Below, piece by piece: positions 32,225 to 42,609 of a DNA stretch of 64,000 bases. Below the pieces are notes generated by a model. The model searched no databases and had not been told where the DNA came from. It worked only from the letters and a program-made list of their open reading frames with translations. The DNA comes from Trichobilharzia szidati (Eukaryota; Platyhelminthes; Trematoda; Strigeidida; Schistosomatidae): contig OX235271.1 in assembly GCA_944472155.2 (NCBI GenBank), positions 38,552,633-38,616,632 on the forward strand, read 5' to 3'. Position numbers and translations under genes: made by a program. Position 1 is the stretch's first letter. The number at the start of each line of letters is the position of its first letter.

Positions 32225-32755
32225 TTCTGCACCAATGTTTCTTCTTTCTTTGTTCATACATTAAAATGGCCGAAATACTATTACATTAATACTCCAATCA
32301 ACGCATCCAAATAATAATTGTCGGCTACAGTAGATGTGCCTAACTCCTTATCTCTGTTTTTTTATTTTCTGACAAGATCGACAACGGATAGCAGGATATT
32401 TCATATAAGCCCACCTTCATTGAAAATATTTTTCATCATACGACATACAGAACAAGTCTGGGAGTAATTTAAATTCATACAACATTCGATTGAAATACCA
32501 AATGAACTAGTAATTCGTCAACGGCGAAAATTTAAAACTTTTAAATAAGATACACAAAACATGTTCAGATCTTATCGTAGATCAAATATTTTGCGATACA
32601 GTCCCAGACAGTAATGGTGTTTTTTAGCATCCAAGATAATTTCAGCTAATTAATTGTAACACGCTTGATTTTAGGTAATTATTTAAAAAAAAGAGCAAGT
32701 TAAATTCCTGCTTTAATTAATAAAATCATATTTAATTGGGTGTAAATAAACGTGT
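32225..32755. other. Unassigned DNA
   Basis: I see no gene or recognised repeat. Confidence 0.35.
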
Positions 32756-32764
32756 TGACGAAAA

Positions 32765-33475
32765 ACAACAAATTGGCCAGAGCCAGACAACGAAAACAGG
32801 ACTCTGAGTGAAGATAGAGAAGATAAAGTTAATAAAAATAACCAACTAACTATCAACAACGAGAGAAATTTGAAAAAAGGTCAATTCTTCTATTTATTAA
32901 GGTGCCATCAATTCACCTACAGACAGTGGCATACACGATGATGTCAAAGGCAGGATCGAAAAACCAAAACAGATCTTTAGTACTGTGAAATCAGTATGAA
33001 CGTTACCTGTGACCTGCAAAAAGGAAGAGTTTCCGGATCTTGAACATAAATGTCGAGTCACTTCTTCTACACAGTTCGGAGACTTAGTAGTTGCATCACA
33101 AAAAGCCTTTTCAACAACCTTCTGTGGATGTTGATCAATAGCTGGCTATTTTCTGCCGATTCGGAATATCAGATGGCCTGAAACGAAGTCTGAGAACAAA
33201 CCAATCAGGAAACTATCGATCAACAAATATGTAGAAACAAATGGATATGAACTGAACACACAATGATGGAACCGTTGAGTGATATCAAACACGAGGCCCT
33301 CGAGTAAAACCCCAATGGGAAATGACGAGTTTGGCTTCCGAAGATAATGCAGGAAGATTTTGTGGAGATAAAACGAAAGGTTATGGCCATTCAGTCACAA
33401 TAGACTGAAGAGAAGAGAGTGAAATGCAAATCAACTGCTGAAGCACTAAGTTCCAGTCTGAATAATAATAAAATA
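32765..33475 (+). mobile_element. RTE LINE fragment, strongly decayed
   Basis: Order and wording follow the RTE 3' half: a CACGATGATGTCAAAGGCAG segment (DDVKGRI), AATGTCGAGTCACTTCTTCT (the N-V-x-S-L-L block), GATCAACAAATATGTAG, and AAACCCCAATGGGAAATGAC (the end of the frame). The end near 33450-33475 has the AATAATAATAAA tail. No open frame longer than about 60 codons remains. Confidence 0.65.
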
Positions 33476-34249
33476 AACCTAATGCAACAAATATATGTAA
33501 TTATAACTGAGATTCAAATCCACATATTATACCGACTGCAAGCAGATTAGCATGTCACTGTAGAATTCTGTCTTACATCTCCCTCCACTGATTGCAAACT
33601 TCGCAGATACACAGATAATTAGAAAAACAGACTACCTATCGAGTCATTTTCAAACTGATTCTCATCACTTCCATGTTAGTTTGTTTATTAGATATGTCAC
33701 GCGGTGAAACACTGGATGACTTTTCAAACAAAGTTTACTATTGTTGATAATCATATCAGGTGTAACCACACAACTTCGAAACTTGAGTTTTATACATTTC
33801 TTTCTTCTCTCCGATGTGCCCTACGGGTAGTAGGATTTTCCAGATGTCCAGTTGGGCAGGTGTTGAATCATTACTATTACATGTGTTTTGAGTTGATTCG
33901 ATAAATGAAGCTCCCGTTATCAATCTCTCCCTCCACCCTGTTACCTTGGACTTCAAAAACAGTCATCTTATCCCATTCTATTGTATGATTGTGTGTAATT
34001 CCATGTAGTGCTATCTATGGCTGAACTATTCTCCACATTTCTTATTTTATTAGAGTCAAGTAGTCTAGATTTCGCTAGGTTTTTGTGCTCCTCTAGTCTG
34101 AGTGACCCTGTTCTACTACTTCGGTCTATGTATTTGACCTGACAATCACTGCAGGGTATTGGATAAACTAAATTGTTTTATTTAATTGGCTGTTCCACAG
34201 GATGCTTTAACCGACAAAACTTGTTTCTAACTGAGTTTGTTTGGAATCT

Positions 34250-34750
34250 AAATCATTAGTAGTAATTCCTTGCAAAGAAGGAACCTCGGAAACCTTACGA
34301 AGAATTCTTAACAAGGCAGGAATAAAAGTGGCTTTCAAACTCACAAACTCAATTAGAAACAAGCTTTGTCGGTTAAGGCATCCTGTGGAGCCAAAACAAT
34401 TTAGTTTGTCTAATATCCTGCCTACAATGATCGTCAGGTCAAATACATAGATCGAAGTAGTAGAACAGGGTCGCTCAGATTAGAGGAGCACAAAAGCCTA
34501 GCAAAATCTAGATTAGTTGACCTGAATAAGATAAAAAATCTAGAGAATAGTTCAGCTATAGCGCTACATGCAGTTACACACAACCATACAATAGGATGGA
34601 TGGGATAAGATGACAGTTTTAAAATCTAATGTCACAGGGTGGAGGGAGAGATTGATAAGTGAGGCTTTGTCTATCGAATCAACTGCAAATACGTGTGATA
34701 GGAATGATTCAACACCTGTTCCAGATATCTGAAAAATCCAACTACCCCTA
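34250..34750 (+). pseudogene. PLE-A linker and GIY-YIG remnant
   Basis: The frame 34241-34450 reads VVIPCKEGTSETLRRILNKA, then GIKVAFKLTNSIRNKLCRLR, the linker before the nuclease. Beyond, in shifted frames, come a Y-I-D-R-S-S-R-T-G-S-L-R-L-E-E-H equivalent (34448-34492) and the end ITGWRERLISEA-like segment. The Y-I-G core glycine is D in this copy. The same blocks lie on the minus strand at 33.7-34.2 kb. Confidence 0.74.
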
Positions 34751-34796
34751 CGATGACAAATAAGAGAGGTCAAAGAAAACTACAGAACTCCAGTTT

Positions 34797-35102
34797 TGAA
34801 TTAAAAGCCATTGTGAACGAAGAACATTCTTTTCAATAATTTCTCCTATTCAGGTTCTTACAATTATAAAATATAATATTTATTGTCGTTACAATAATGG
34901 CCAGTTGTGCGGCGGATACAACTTTTGACTTAGAATAACAGATTAGTTATGGGGTGTCTGATATTCTAAGTTGAAAGTTGTATCCTCCGCACAACTGGCC
35001 ATTATTGTAACGGCAATAAATATTATATTTTATAATTGTAAGAACCTGAATAGGAGAAATTACTGAAAAGAATATTCTTCGTTCACATTGACTTTTAATT
35101 CA
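34797..35102. mobile_element. Nested fold-back element with 141-bp arms
   Basis: The left arm 34797-34937 and right arm 34962-35102 are reverse complements with only scattered mismatches. The loop is 24 bases. The arm is a PLE-D/B-type tail (GAACCTGAATAGGAGAAATT, then ACTGAAAAGAATATTCTTCG). It has no coding sequence. It interrupts the right arm of the PLE-A fold-back, so it is younger than that insertion. Confidence 0.86.
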
Positions 35103-35294
35103 TGACATGGAATATTTCAAGTTTCGAAGCCGTGTGATTATAATTGACGATATGATTATGAACAATAATAAATTTTGTTTGAGACGTCATCCATTAAATA
35201 CGACGGTTTCACTGTGTGATATATATAATAAACAAACTAATATATAATTAATTACTACCACAATGCCCAAGTTTTACACATATATGATTCTCAT

Positions 35295-36035
35295 TACATT
35301 CCAGACACAACAGAGTCCTTCGTAAAGTGAATTTCTTTACCTTGACTGGATACGTTACGATACTACTTTTTGCATTATAAGAGTATATCGTGAAAAAGGC
35401 ATTTCTAAACTAATCCAGGCTCAAATCTCCATTATTTCTAAATGTGACTCAAAAATGGCATACCCAGTCATCCTTACATTAAATAAATAAATAAATAAAC
35501 ACACGAATCTTAAATAAACAAAAAGACTCATAAAGATTATTGAACAAAACTGTTATCTATCCAAAATTCACTCTCCACTTTTCACTTTCCTAACAGAAAA
35601 AGTAGAATTCACTGACTGACTCATCATTATTCTGTCATATTCGAAGTATCCATCAACGTCATACTTGTCAAATAAATTATGCCTATTCAAGTGATGCATA
35701 TCTGATTGAAATGATGAATTATCTTCGTTTATGTGCCAGATATTTGAGAAGAAATCGATTCATTTCAGCATGCAAATAAGAGTGAAATGCAAGGGCAGAT
35801 AAACTACACAGTTTATCAAGGTATTCTACGGAATTATCTTCGGTTCATCAATATGAAGTTCTGTAAACGAATTCATAGTTGAACTAATCTCCAAATATAT
35901 ATTCAAAGTAGAGAATTCGTATTATATGTTCTCTGATTACTTTTTTCTTCATATTACCATAATGAACGATAGTATTGTAACTTTGTGATCGTGTTCTATT
36001 TCGTACACTTCCAAAATTGAGGTCGATTAACGAAT
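35295..36035. other. Unassigned DNA with an (AAAT)n run
   Basis: A short tetranucleotide run lies at about 35482-35500. Nothing else is recognised. Confidence 0.4.
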
Positions 36036-36039
36036 CTCT

Positions 36040-36105
36040 TTTCGAGTTGGATCACAGATTGATACCAATCAGAGAACTTTTGAAAATCATAGACTCAGAC
36101 TCTTG
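36040..36105 (-). mobile_element. SINE-2 3' scrap
   Basis: CGAGTTGGATCACAGATTGA then TACCAATCAGAGAAC matches the SINE-2 tail on the minus strand. Confidence 0.55.
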
Positions 36106-36182
36106 AATCTTTTTTTTTGTCGAAGCTTTAATCTCCTTTCTCGACGATATTTTCACTTCTAATCGGAATGAACATTGAAGGT

Positions 36183-36360
36183 ACTGTTAATAATAATAAT
36201 AATATTAATTTACTTTATTCCAAAAACAGTACTTATAATACAGAATGGAATTCTCAGTATTTGTCACAATATTGCTTCTGATTTACTCAAAATATATATA
36301 AAATTTAAAATTAAAACAAAATTAATCAGAGCAATTTGTCCACATTTACGACATAAAGTC
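36183..36360 (-). mobile_element. CR1-like LINE 3' end only
   Basis: It starts with a TAATAATAATAATATT run. ACTTTATTCCAAAAACAGTA and CAGAATGGAATTCTCAGTAT are the reverse complement of the tail at 39.7-39.8 kb. The match continues to about CCACATTTACGA (36333-36348). It is a strongly 5'-truncated insertion. Confidence 0.78.
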
Positions 36361-36364
36361 AAAA

Positions 36365-37015
36365 ATATTCGAAGCACGAGTTGAGAATATTGAATATAAT
36401 AATAATAACAGTGAGTTTGTTTCAAACGGTATTGTCGATTCAGTTTGGAAACTTTAGCATGTTATAGATTATTGGGTCTAATGTTCTGTTGATATAGTAT
36501 AGTGAGGGGAAATACAAAATTAACAGTCATAATGCAGCTTAAAATCATGTCCACACTTATGAAAAAAAAATAAACAAAACGAAAAAATTGAGAGGATTAT
36601 AAATATAAGAAATACAACAACAATAAAGTATGATGCTTTAAGGGTGAAGGAAATGGTTTATTTAGTGGTGCTAAGAAGGTTAGTTTGTTCATTTCTGACG
36701 CTATTTTTATCACATTTGGAAGGATTAAGTTTAAGACCGTTAGACGAAGACCATTTGTCTGAAAAGATTAAGAAAGCTGACGATTTCAAATCTGCAACTC
36801 AGAGAATGTAATTATACCAATACCATCTCACCATGTTCTATACATCCTCAATGTAATTTATCGCCATGATGACTTTTCATTCACTAAATGAATTTATTCA
36901 GTGCTCACCAGCTCGATAACGAAATTCCTGTCATGATTACAAAATCAAACAATAAAGGTGAGTGAGCTGAAAAACTTGAATTCTGGAATGTGCTTCATTT
37001 GGGTGTGGTAAGGCA
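36365..37015. other. Unassigned DNA
   Basis: I see no gene or recognised repeat that I can support. Confidence 0.35.
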
Positions 37016-37097
37016 TCATGAGAAGTAAAACTCAACGCACACAGATCAAATACTCAACTATACTATCAATAATCCAGTTACTCACAAACGAAACTGT

Positions 37098-37745
37098 GTG
37101 CAGACATTGTTTAAAAGAGTTCAAACACATTGTAGCACTCCAGAGTTGAAAAGAATGGAAGAAAAATACCTACAAACGGTCTTCAAAAAGAATGGTTATC
37201 CTCAGAATTTCATCAAAAAGTGTTTAAATTCGAATCAAAACACCAACAAGAAACCATCATCAAAGACCACAAGAAAATTCATCCTACCATACATGAGAAG
37301 TATCTCTGAAATAACAGCTAGAATACTGAAACCGTTAGATATAGATATAGCACACAAACCAGTAAAATCGCTTAATTCGGCATTATCCAAACCAAAAGAT
37401 CCAACAGAAAAAGGAGATAAAATCAATACCATTTACAAAATAAATTGTATGAACTGCAACAAGCATTACATCGGCCGCAGTGGGCGTCCCCTTCGAATCA
37501 GAATCCAAGAACACAAATCAGCCGTGAAAAGACATGATATGTATTTTTTAGTATCAATGCATATCGATAATTATGGCCATCAATTTGATTAGGATCATGT
37601 CAAAATCTTAGACAGAGGAAACACCAAAACTGCCAGGGAATTCCTAGAAGCCTGGTACTCAAACGAAAATGCAATTAACAAACACATTAATATAGACGAA
37701 ATACACCATCTAATAAAAAGTAAATCAGGTGTCCAGAAAGTTTAA
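37098..37745 (+). pseudogene. PLE-C GIY-YIG endonuclease region
   Basis: The open frame of 164 codons reads LKRMEEKYLQTVFKKNGYPQ, then ILPYMRSISEITARILKPLD, INTIYKINCMNCNKHYIGRS and RPLRIRIQEHKSAVKRHD. One in-frame stop at about 37590 precedes the rest (DHVKILDRGNTKTAREFLEA). The nuclease has the Y-K-I-N-C-x-x-C lead and an intact H-Y-I-G-R-S-G core. The frame continues from the RT thumb upstream, so the first methionine is not the true start. Confidence 0.86.
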
Positions 37746-37851
37746 AATCCAAGTCAATAGAAAATGGTCAATACATTGTAAAGAAAGTTACCAGGAGATA
37801 CAGTTATATCAGTCATGAAGAAATTTAAACCATTTCACTTTATGCTAAATA

Positions 37852-37899
37852 TTGCGCTGAAGGGAATTGTTGTCCAGAAGGACGACGAAAGCTTCGCAA
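37852..37899 (+). ncRNA. Hammerhead ribozyme in PLE-C tail
   Basis: Stem I is TTGCG (37852-37856) with CGCAA (37895-37899), a perfect 5-bp match. The core is CTGAAGG. Stem II pairs GTTGTCC (37869-37875) with GGACGAC (37880-37886) around AGAA. GAAA is at 37887-37890, followed by GCTT and the expected cleavage site before CGCAA. Five extra bases lie between core and stem II, and A9 is G, so this copy is likely weakened. Two other copies have a better core. Confidence 0.75.
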
Positions 37900-38189
37900 C
37901 TAAACCAACCAGCTCAGAAAACACTATTAATCCTAAAACTCAATTTTATCAAACTGTCAAATTTCTACTTCTATATAACTTCAAATTTATTATACACCAA
38001 AGTGAAAATGATTGCAGCGAAATGGATATTTGATAAGAGATTTTCTTTTGTCGGACATCTCCGTCGAACTGAAAGTGAATGCTTACCAACTAAGTTATTA
38101 TTCCATGTACTTCAAATAAATATATCTAGTTGTAGTAAATATTATTTAACCAATGAAAGATTTTTCCTAAAAAAAATACACTTACAATA

Positions 38190-38415
38190 TGAGGCACAGC
38201 GGTTAGGACGCCCGTCGACCATGCACACGGTCCGGAGTTCAATCCCTGGCCGACACACCCATTTACCTTGCTAAGCCAGTAATAAGACTGGTAAAGAGCA
38301 AAGGTTGAGCATGAGGCTAGCAACCCCTTCCTGTGGAAATAATCACCACTGCTACAGAAACTTCAAGCCTCTAGCATAAAGCCCTATGTTCCACTGAGAA
38401 CGTGAAGGAATAAAA
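38190..38415 (+). mobile_element. SINE-1 copy, well preserved
   Basis: The head GAGGCACAGCGGTTAGGACG, a B-box-like GGTCCGGAGTTCAATCCC, the body with GCATGAGGCTAGCAACCCC, and the tail AAGCCCTATGTTCCACTGAG then AACGTGAAGGAATAA are all present. It is one of the best copies of this family here. Confidence 0.85.
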
Positions 38416-38639
38416 ATATATGACGTGATTCATTAGACATCTTCTCACAAAGCAAAGGATGCTTTTGAATCCTCATTCTTCTTATTGCTGATGCCGTAGG
38501 CCAATCTAAGCCAAAAAATATGTACATGAAGAAATATACTCCATTTAGTCTTCCTTTTTCACTATTAAAAACAGTTTCGCTCAGATTTTCGCTTTTGTGT
38601 CGATTTTGACTAATATTAATATTGATTTTTTCATAAACT

Positions 38640-38735
38640 GATAAGAGTTAAGGAATAGTTGAAATCTGAGGAGTACTGGCCAGCTTTTTAGTCCTAATTT
38701 AGTACTCTTCATCAGTGACGAAATCCACACCGAAA
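38640..38735 (-). mobile_element. SINE-2 fragment with hammerhead region
   Basis: On the minus strand GTCACTGATGAAGAGTACTA then AATTAGGACTAAAAAGCTGG and CCAGTAC is the SINE-2 hammerhead block. CTGATGA is exact as a string, but GAAA is TAAA. It sits at the 5' edge of the CR1-like LINE. Confidence 0.65.
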
Positions 38736-38767
38736 TGAATAAAAAATCTCACAAAACCTCAGAAGGT

Positions 38768-39323
38768 AAATATCAGTCTTCAGCCAATCTTGGACTTATT
38801 CTCTCTTCTGATCTCTCCTGGTCTTCCCATGTCTCAGCGATCTCCAGTAAAATATTCCGCCTGACATTTTACATTGAGAAGAAGTTAAGCCACTCGGGTA
38901 TAACTCAACCCCTCCTCTTACGGTTCATAAACTCTTGCATCCTACCTATTCTTCTTTATGGTTCACCCTTATTCTTTCCTGGTTTGCTCAAAAAGGACTA
39001 TGTCACAATTCGTAGAATGCTGAAGACTGTCAGGAGGATGGATGAGTGGTGTCCCAGTGGACTACATAGTTAACGTCGTTGTCGATAGGCATTTGACTTC
39101 GTGCAGTAAATTTGCTAAAGGGATTTTGTCTGACTTGGAGCATACACTTTACCCTCAGCTTTCACCTTGCATCTCCTCAGGTAGAACAAGAAGTAACTTC
39201 AGAAAACTGTATGCTCGCACGTCTAAGTATAAAAGTTCCATGATACCATACTTAGCACTTATTTTATGTGATGAAAATAGCGTCAAGCAAGAATTGACAA
39301 GCTTTTTTTCATCTAGTAAATAA
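38768..39323 (+). pseudogene. CR1-like LINE RT, C-terminal region, one frameshift
   Basis: The first frame reads SANLGLILSSDLSWSSHVSA, then FINSCILPILLYGSPLFFPG and LKKDYVTIRRMLKTVRR to 39050. Near 39045 the frame shifts and continues VDYIVNVVVDRHLTSCSKFA, then PQLSPCISSGRTRSNFRKLY to a stop at 39321. It matches 22.3-22.8 and 62.9-63.5 kb block for block. The catalytic part is missing. Confidence 0.85.
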
Positions 39324-39810
39324 ACAATCTCCTCCATCCATCCTTATATATCTTCAAGTTTTACTTTTATTATTTCTATTATATTTATGGTCCTGTTGAT
39401 TCTTTGTTTTTACTTTCATAACTGCAAACACCAACTTATCTCTATGACTGCTATAATCTTTGTTTTTCCTTCACCATATCATGTAAAAAGACCATTATAT
39501 TCAATATTTTTAATCATGCAAGGATTTGTATACCGCATCGACAATACTATGTGAAACAAGCCCGCAGCAATTTCCACTTGTATTATTACCATTACCTTAG
39601 CTGCTATCATTATTATTATTATTTCCATTTTATGTGCTGCATGTTTTTTTTGACATTACCCCTATTGTAAATGTGGAAAAATTTTCCGTGTGATTAATTT
39701 TATTTATAATTTGAGGAAATTAGATGCAATATTGTGATTAATGCTAAAAATTCCATTCTGTATCACAGGTACTGTTTTTGGAATAAAGTAAATCATTATT
39801 ATTATTAATT
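38768..39810 (+). mobile_element. CR1-like LINE, 5'-truncated, complete 3' end
   Basis: RT C-terminal coding (38768-39323) is followed by about 480 bases of 3' region ending GGAATAAAGTAAATCATTATT and a few ATT units. It ends the same way as the copies at 23.19 and 36.18 kb. Confidence 0.86.
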
Positions 39811-39814
39811 AATA

Positions 39815-40325
39815 GGTATAATGTGGATATCCTGAAGTTCTATTGCGAAATTGTGGCTAACGCAATCCATCAGGTCAGGTGTTGAGCAGATGTTCACCGA
39901 TTTCACTAACTAGCTGTGGTGCCATATGCAGAATCAACTGAATCCCAGTTCAATGACTGGATGATCCAATGAGTATATTACTTTTAGACACTTGAAAGGG
40001 TAGAACTGTGGCAGTCAGCTGTGACTGGAATTTCCTCAGGTGGCTGGTATGTTTTTGTGATTTTATATAACGTACTTAGGGGAATACTACAAATCATATC
40101 GGATGGTGTGCTTGGTAGCTTCAAACTTGTTTTGTTGACTTTTTCACACAGCCGGAATACTTACTGTGGCGTTCATTGTACTATGCACGAAAACAAGTTG
40201 CGATTACTTTTAACCTCATGCTAAGTTATCTGTGCACTGACCTCGTAACCTGAAAGTAATGGGTTCTAACCCTATTGCTGTTGTGGGTAGATACTGCCTC
40301 CAAAGCGTCTTATAGTTCTAACTTT
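39815..40325. other. Unassigned DNA
   Basis: A short frame at 40021-40224 has hydrophobic stretches but no motif that I recognise. Confidence 0.35.
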
Positions 40326-40329
40326 TCGG

Positions 40330-40567
40330 GGGTTTTTTTCCTTCACGTTCCCAGTGGAACATAGGGCTTCAAGCTAGTGGCTTGAATTTTCTGTAGCAGT
40401 GTTTATTCTACAGGATGGGTTTGCTAGCCTCATGCCCAACCTCTCCTCTTTACCGGCAATATTTATGGCTCAGCGAGGTAAAGGAGTGCGTTGGTGGCCG
40501 GGAATCGAACCCCAGACCATGTGTATGGTCGGCGAGCGTCCTAACAGCTATACCACTGACGCACCGA
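40330..40567 (-). mobile_element. SINE-1 copy, well preserved
   Basis: On the minus strand the head (GTGCGTCAGTGGTATAGCTG), a B-box-like GGTCTGGGGTTCGATTCCC, the body, and the tail AAGCCCTATGTTCCACTGGG then AACGTGAAGGAAAAAAA are complete. Confidence 0.85.
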
Positions 40568-40654
40568 CTGTTTAGGGTAGAAATGTTGATTTTAACTACC
40601 TTTGAGAACTAAATACTTTATTCAACGCAAACAGTGCACAGCCATAATAAAAAT

Positions 40655-40740
40655 GTGTTGATATATACGATTGTTCAGCAAGGGAATGGATTGGCAGAAA
40701 AATGACTCTTCGCTAAACTACGCATTATTCTCTTTTTTAG
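40655..40740 (+). mobile_element. PLE-B/D tail fragment
   Basis: ATATATACGATTGTTCAGCA and TGACTCTTCGCTAAACTACG match the end of PLE-B tails (for example 47.76-47.83 kb). It stands alone. No coding part is next to it. Confidence 0.6.
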
Positions 40741-41107
40741 ATACCATTCATGCGAACACTATATTCTTATCGCTATTATTATTCACTCATTCATTCCTTG
40801 TGTTCCAGGTGAGAACATAAGTGTTTAGTAGCACATGTCAACCGCACTTCATTCCCCTCCGTGACTATCAACTGGCTTCACAACTGCCGAAAGGGTTTCA
40901 TTTCCTTTTCATATTTCCTCTTCTTCATGTGACACTTTGACAGGCAACTCGTGGCTTTCTTCCTATTTAGATTCCACTCGGCGTTCAGGCATGTGAAGTC
41001 AATCTATGGTCACCCCACCCAATCCACTTTTATTTGTCTTTTATTTATTGTGTGGAAGGTCTTTGGATGGTCTACTGTCAGTGTTTCTTGTTTTTCTGTG
41101 TTGTTTT

Positions 41108-41346
41108 TTTCATTCTTTCACGTCCCTTTGTGGAACATAGGGCTTCAAGATAGAGTCTTGAAGTTTCTGTAGCAGTCAAGATTATTTTTACAGGATGGGG
41201 TTGCTAGCCTCATGCCCAACCTTCCCTCTTTATCACTCTAGTTACTGGCTTAGCGAGGTAAAGGAGTGCATCGGCCGGGGATTGGACCCCGAACCATATG
41301 CATGGTCGGTGAGCGTGCTAACCGCTGTACCACCAACACACGCGAG
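41108..41346 (-). mobile_element. SINE-1 copy
   Basis: The same family order on the minus strand: tRNA-like head with ACAGCGGTTAGCACGCTCAC, a B-box-like GGTTCGGGGTCCAATCCCC, the body, and the tail GAAGCCCTATGTTCCACAAA. It lies 540 bases from the copy at 40330, in the same orientation. Confidence 0.84.
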
Positions 41347-41349
41347 TCC

Positions 41350-41790
41350 CTTATTGTTTACCACTTTTTCGTCAACCATTTAATCTTCCGTATCCAACCA
41401 GTGAAGACATCTGTCAATGAAAGCCTTTAATTGTCTGTTAAAAATGATTATGGCAATGCATTTCTTTAGTCAACTTATGTATCATTTTCGTTGAGCCCAT
41501 TGGTCAAGAAAGTTTATCTTATCTGACCTTATTTACTTGAATAACAATTTTATTGTTTTACTACTGTTATTATGATAATTTTATTTTTTACAGCAATATT
41601 TAAAATAAATATATATCAACGTAAATTGATTTTTAGTTAAGAGATGTAACCTTGAACTCAATTCATCTTGAACTACTTGAAATAAATTGATGCATGAAAA
41701 CTTTTATTGTTCTATATGATCCTTCAATCAATAATCAAAATAATGACTACAAAATTTGATGTATCAAGACAGGTAAAATAGACAAAAATC
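41350..41790. other. Unassigned DNA
   Basis: I see no gene or recognised repeat. Confidence 0.35.
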
Positions 41791-41809
41791 TCATTTGATT
41801 TATCTCTTC

Positions 41810-42223
41810 AAAGTGTTGAAGAGAATGGAGGACAGATACCTAATAACTGTTTTAGAAGAGAATGGATATCCTCACAATTTCATCAAAAAGTGTTTAAAAT
41901 CACGTCACAACACTAACAACAAAGACCACAAGAAAATTCACTCTACCACTCTAACAGCTAGAATATTAAAACTGTTTGAAATAGATATAGCACACAAGCC
42001 AGCCAGCACACAATTGCTTCATTCGATATTGTGCAAACCGGAATATCCAACAACAAAAAAAGAAAAGAAAATTAACACCATCTACAAAATAAATTGTATA
42101 AAGTGTAACAGACAATACATCGGTCTAAGTGGGCATCCTCTTCGAATCATAATCCTAGAATACAGATTAGCTGTAAAAAGACATTATATATATGTATTCT
42201 TTCATATCAATGCATGCAGATAG
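41810..42223 (+). pseudogene. PLE-C GIY-YIG endonuclease region
   Basis: The frame reads LKRMEDRYLITVLEENGYPH, then FIKKCLKSRHNTNNKDHKKI, INTIYKINCIKCNRQYIGLS and HPLRIIILEYRLAVKRHY, then shifts near 42190. Family sequence goes on in another frame (DKDNIEILNRGNTKSARGFL) to about 42310. A small deletion has removed part of the linker after KIHSTT. The core reads Q-Y-I-G-L-S-G, with R replaced by L after the glycine, which may harm catalysis. Confidence 0.84.
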
Positions 42224-42514
42224 TTTTGGACACAAATTTGATAAGGATAATATAGAGATCTTAAATAGAGGAAACACCAAAAGTGCCAGAGGATTCCTAG
42301 AAGCCTGGTGGACCAGCGATTAACAAACACACTATTATAGACTAAATTTACCAGCCAATAAATAGCAAGTTCCAGGACAAGAAAGTTCAAAATCCATGTC
42401 AATAAAAAGTGATCAATACAGATGTAAATCGACTACCATTCATGAAGATGGTCGCCAGGAGACACAATTATATCATTCATCAAGAATTCGAAATCACTTC
42501 ACTTTATGCTAAAC

Positions 42515-42560
42515 CTTGCGCTGAAGATGTTGTCCAGAAGGACAATGAAAGCTTTACGAT
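42515..42560 (+). ncRNA. Hammerhead ribozyme in PLE-C tail
   Basis: The 5' strand of stem I ends TTGCG (42516-42520). The core CTGAAGA (42521-42527) differs from CUGAUGA only at the variable U7. One T separates it from stem II, which pairs GTTGTCC (42529-42535) with GGACAAT (42540-42546) around AGAA. GAAA is at 42547-42550 and GCTT follows. The 3' strand of stem I is disturbed by a T insertion (TTACGA), which weakens stem I in this copy. Confidence 0.74.
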
Positions 42561-42609
42561 TGAACCAACCAGCTCACAGAACACAATTAATTCTAAATCA
42601 TTCACCTGA

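Larger units (their letters stand above)
33666..35284 (+). mobile_element. Large fold-back PLE-A insertion with 10-bp TSD
   Basis: The left arm (33666-34239) carries the PLE-A tail and the whole nuclease on the minus strand. The right arm (from about 34342) carries the same on the plus strand, interrupted by another insertion at 34797-35102. About 100 bases of linker-coding sequence form the loop. TGATTCTCAT at 33656-33665 and 35285-35294 is the target duplication. Arms exceed 500 bp, by far the longest here. Confidence 0.88.
37020..37945 (+). mobile_element. PLE-C copy: thumb, linker, nuclease and ribozyme tail
   Basis: Coding runs from THTDQILNYTINNPVTHKRN (about 37035) to 37745, and the tail with the hammerhead from 37745 to about 37945. 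It is 5'-truncated inside the RT. I see no fold-back partner. Confidence 0.85.
41795..42605 (+). mobile_element. PLE-C copy: linker, nuclease and ribozyme tail
   Basis: Coding from 41810 to about 42360 is followed by the tail with the hammerhead (42515-42560). It is parallel to 37.02-37.95 and 49.95-50.83 kb and 5'-truncated. Confidence 0.85.

Noticed and set aside
36600..37010. Possible upstream RT part of the PLE-C at 37 kb
   Set aside because: I could not find PLE RT motifs in any frame before about 37020, so I left it unassigned.
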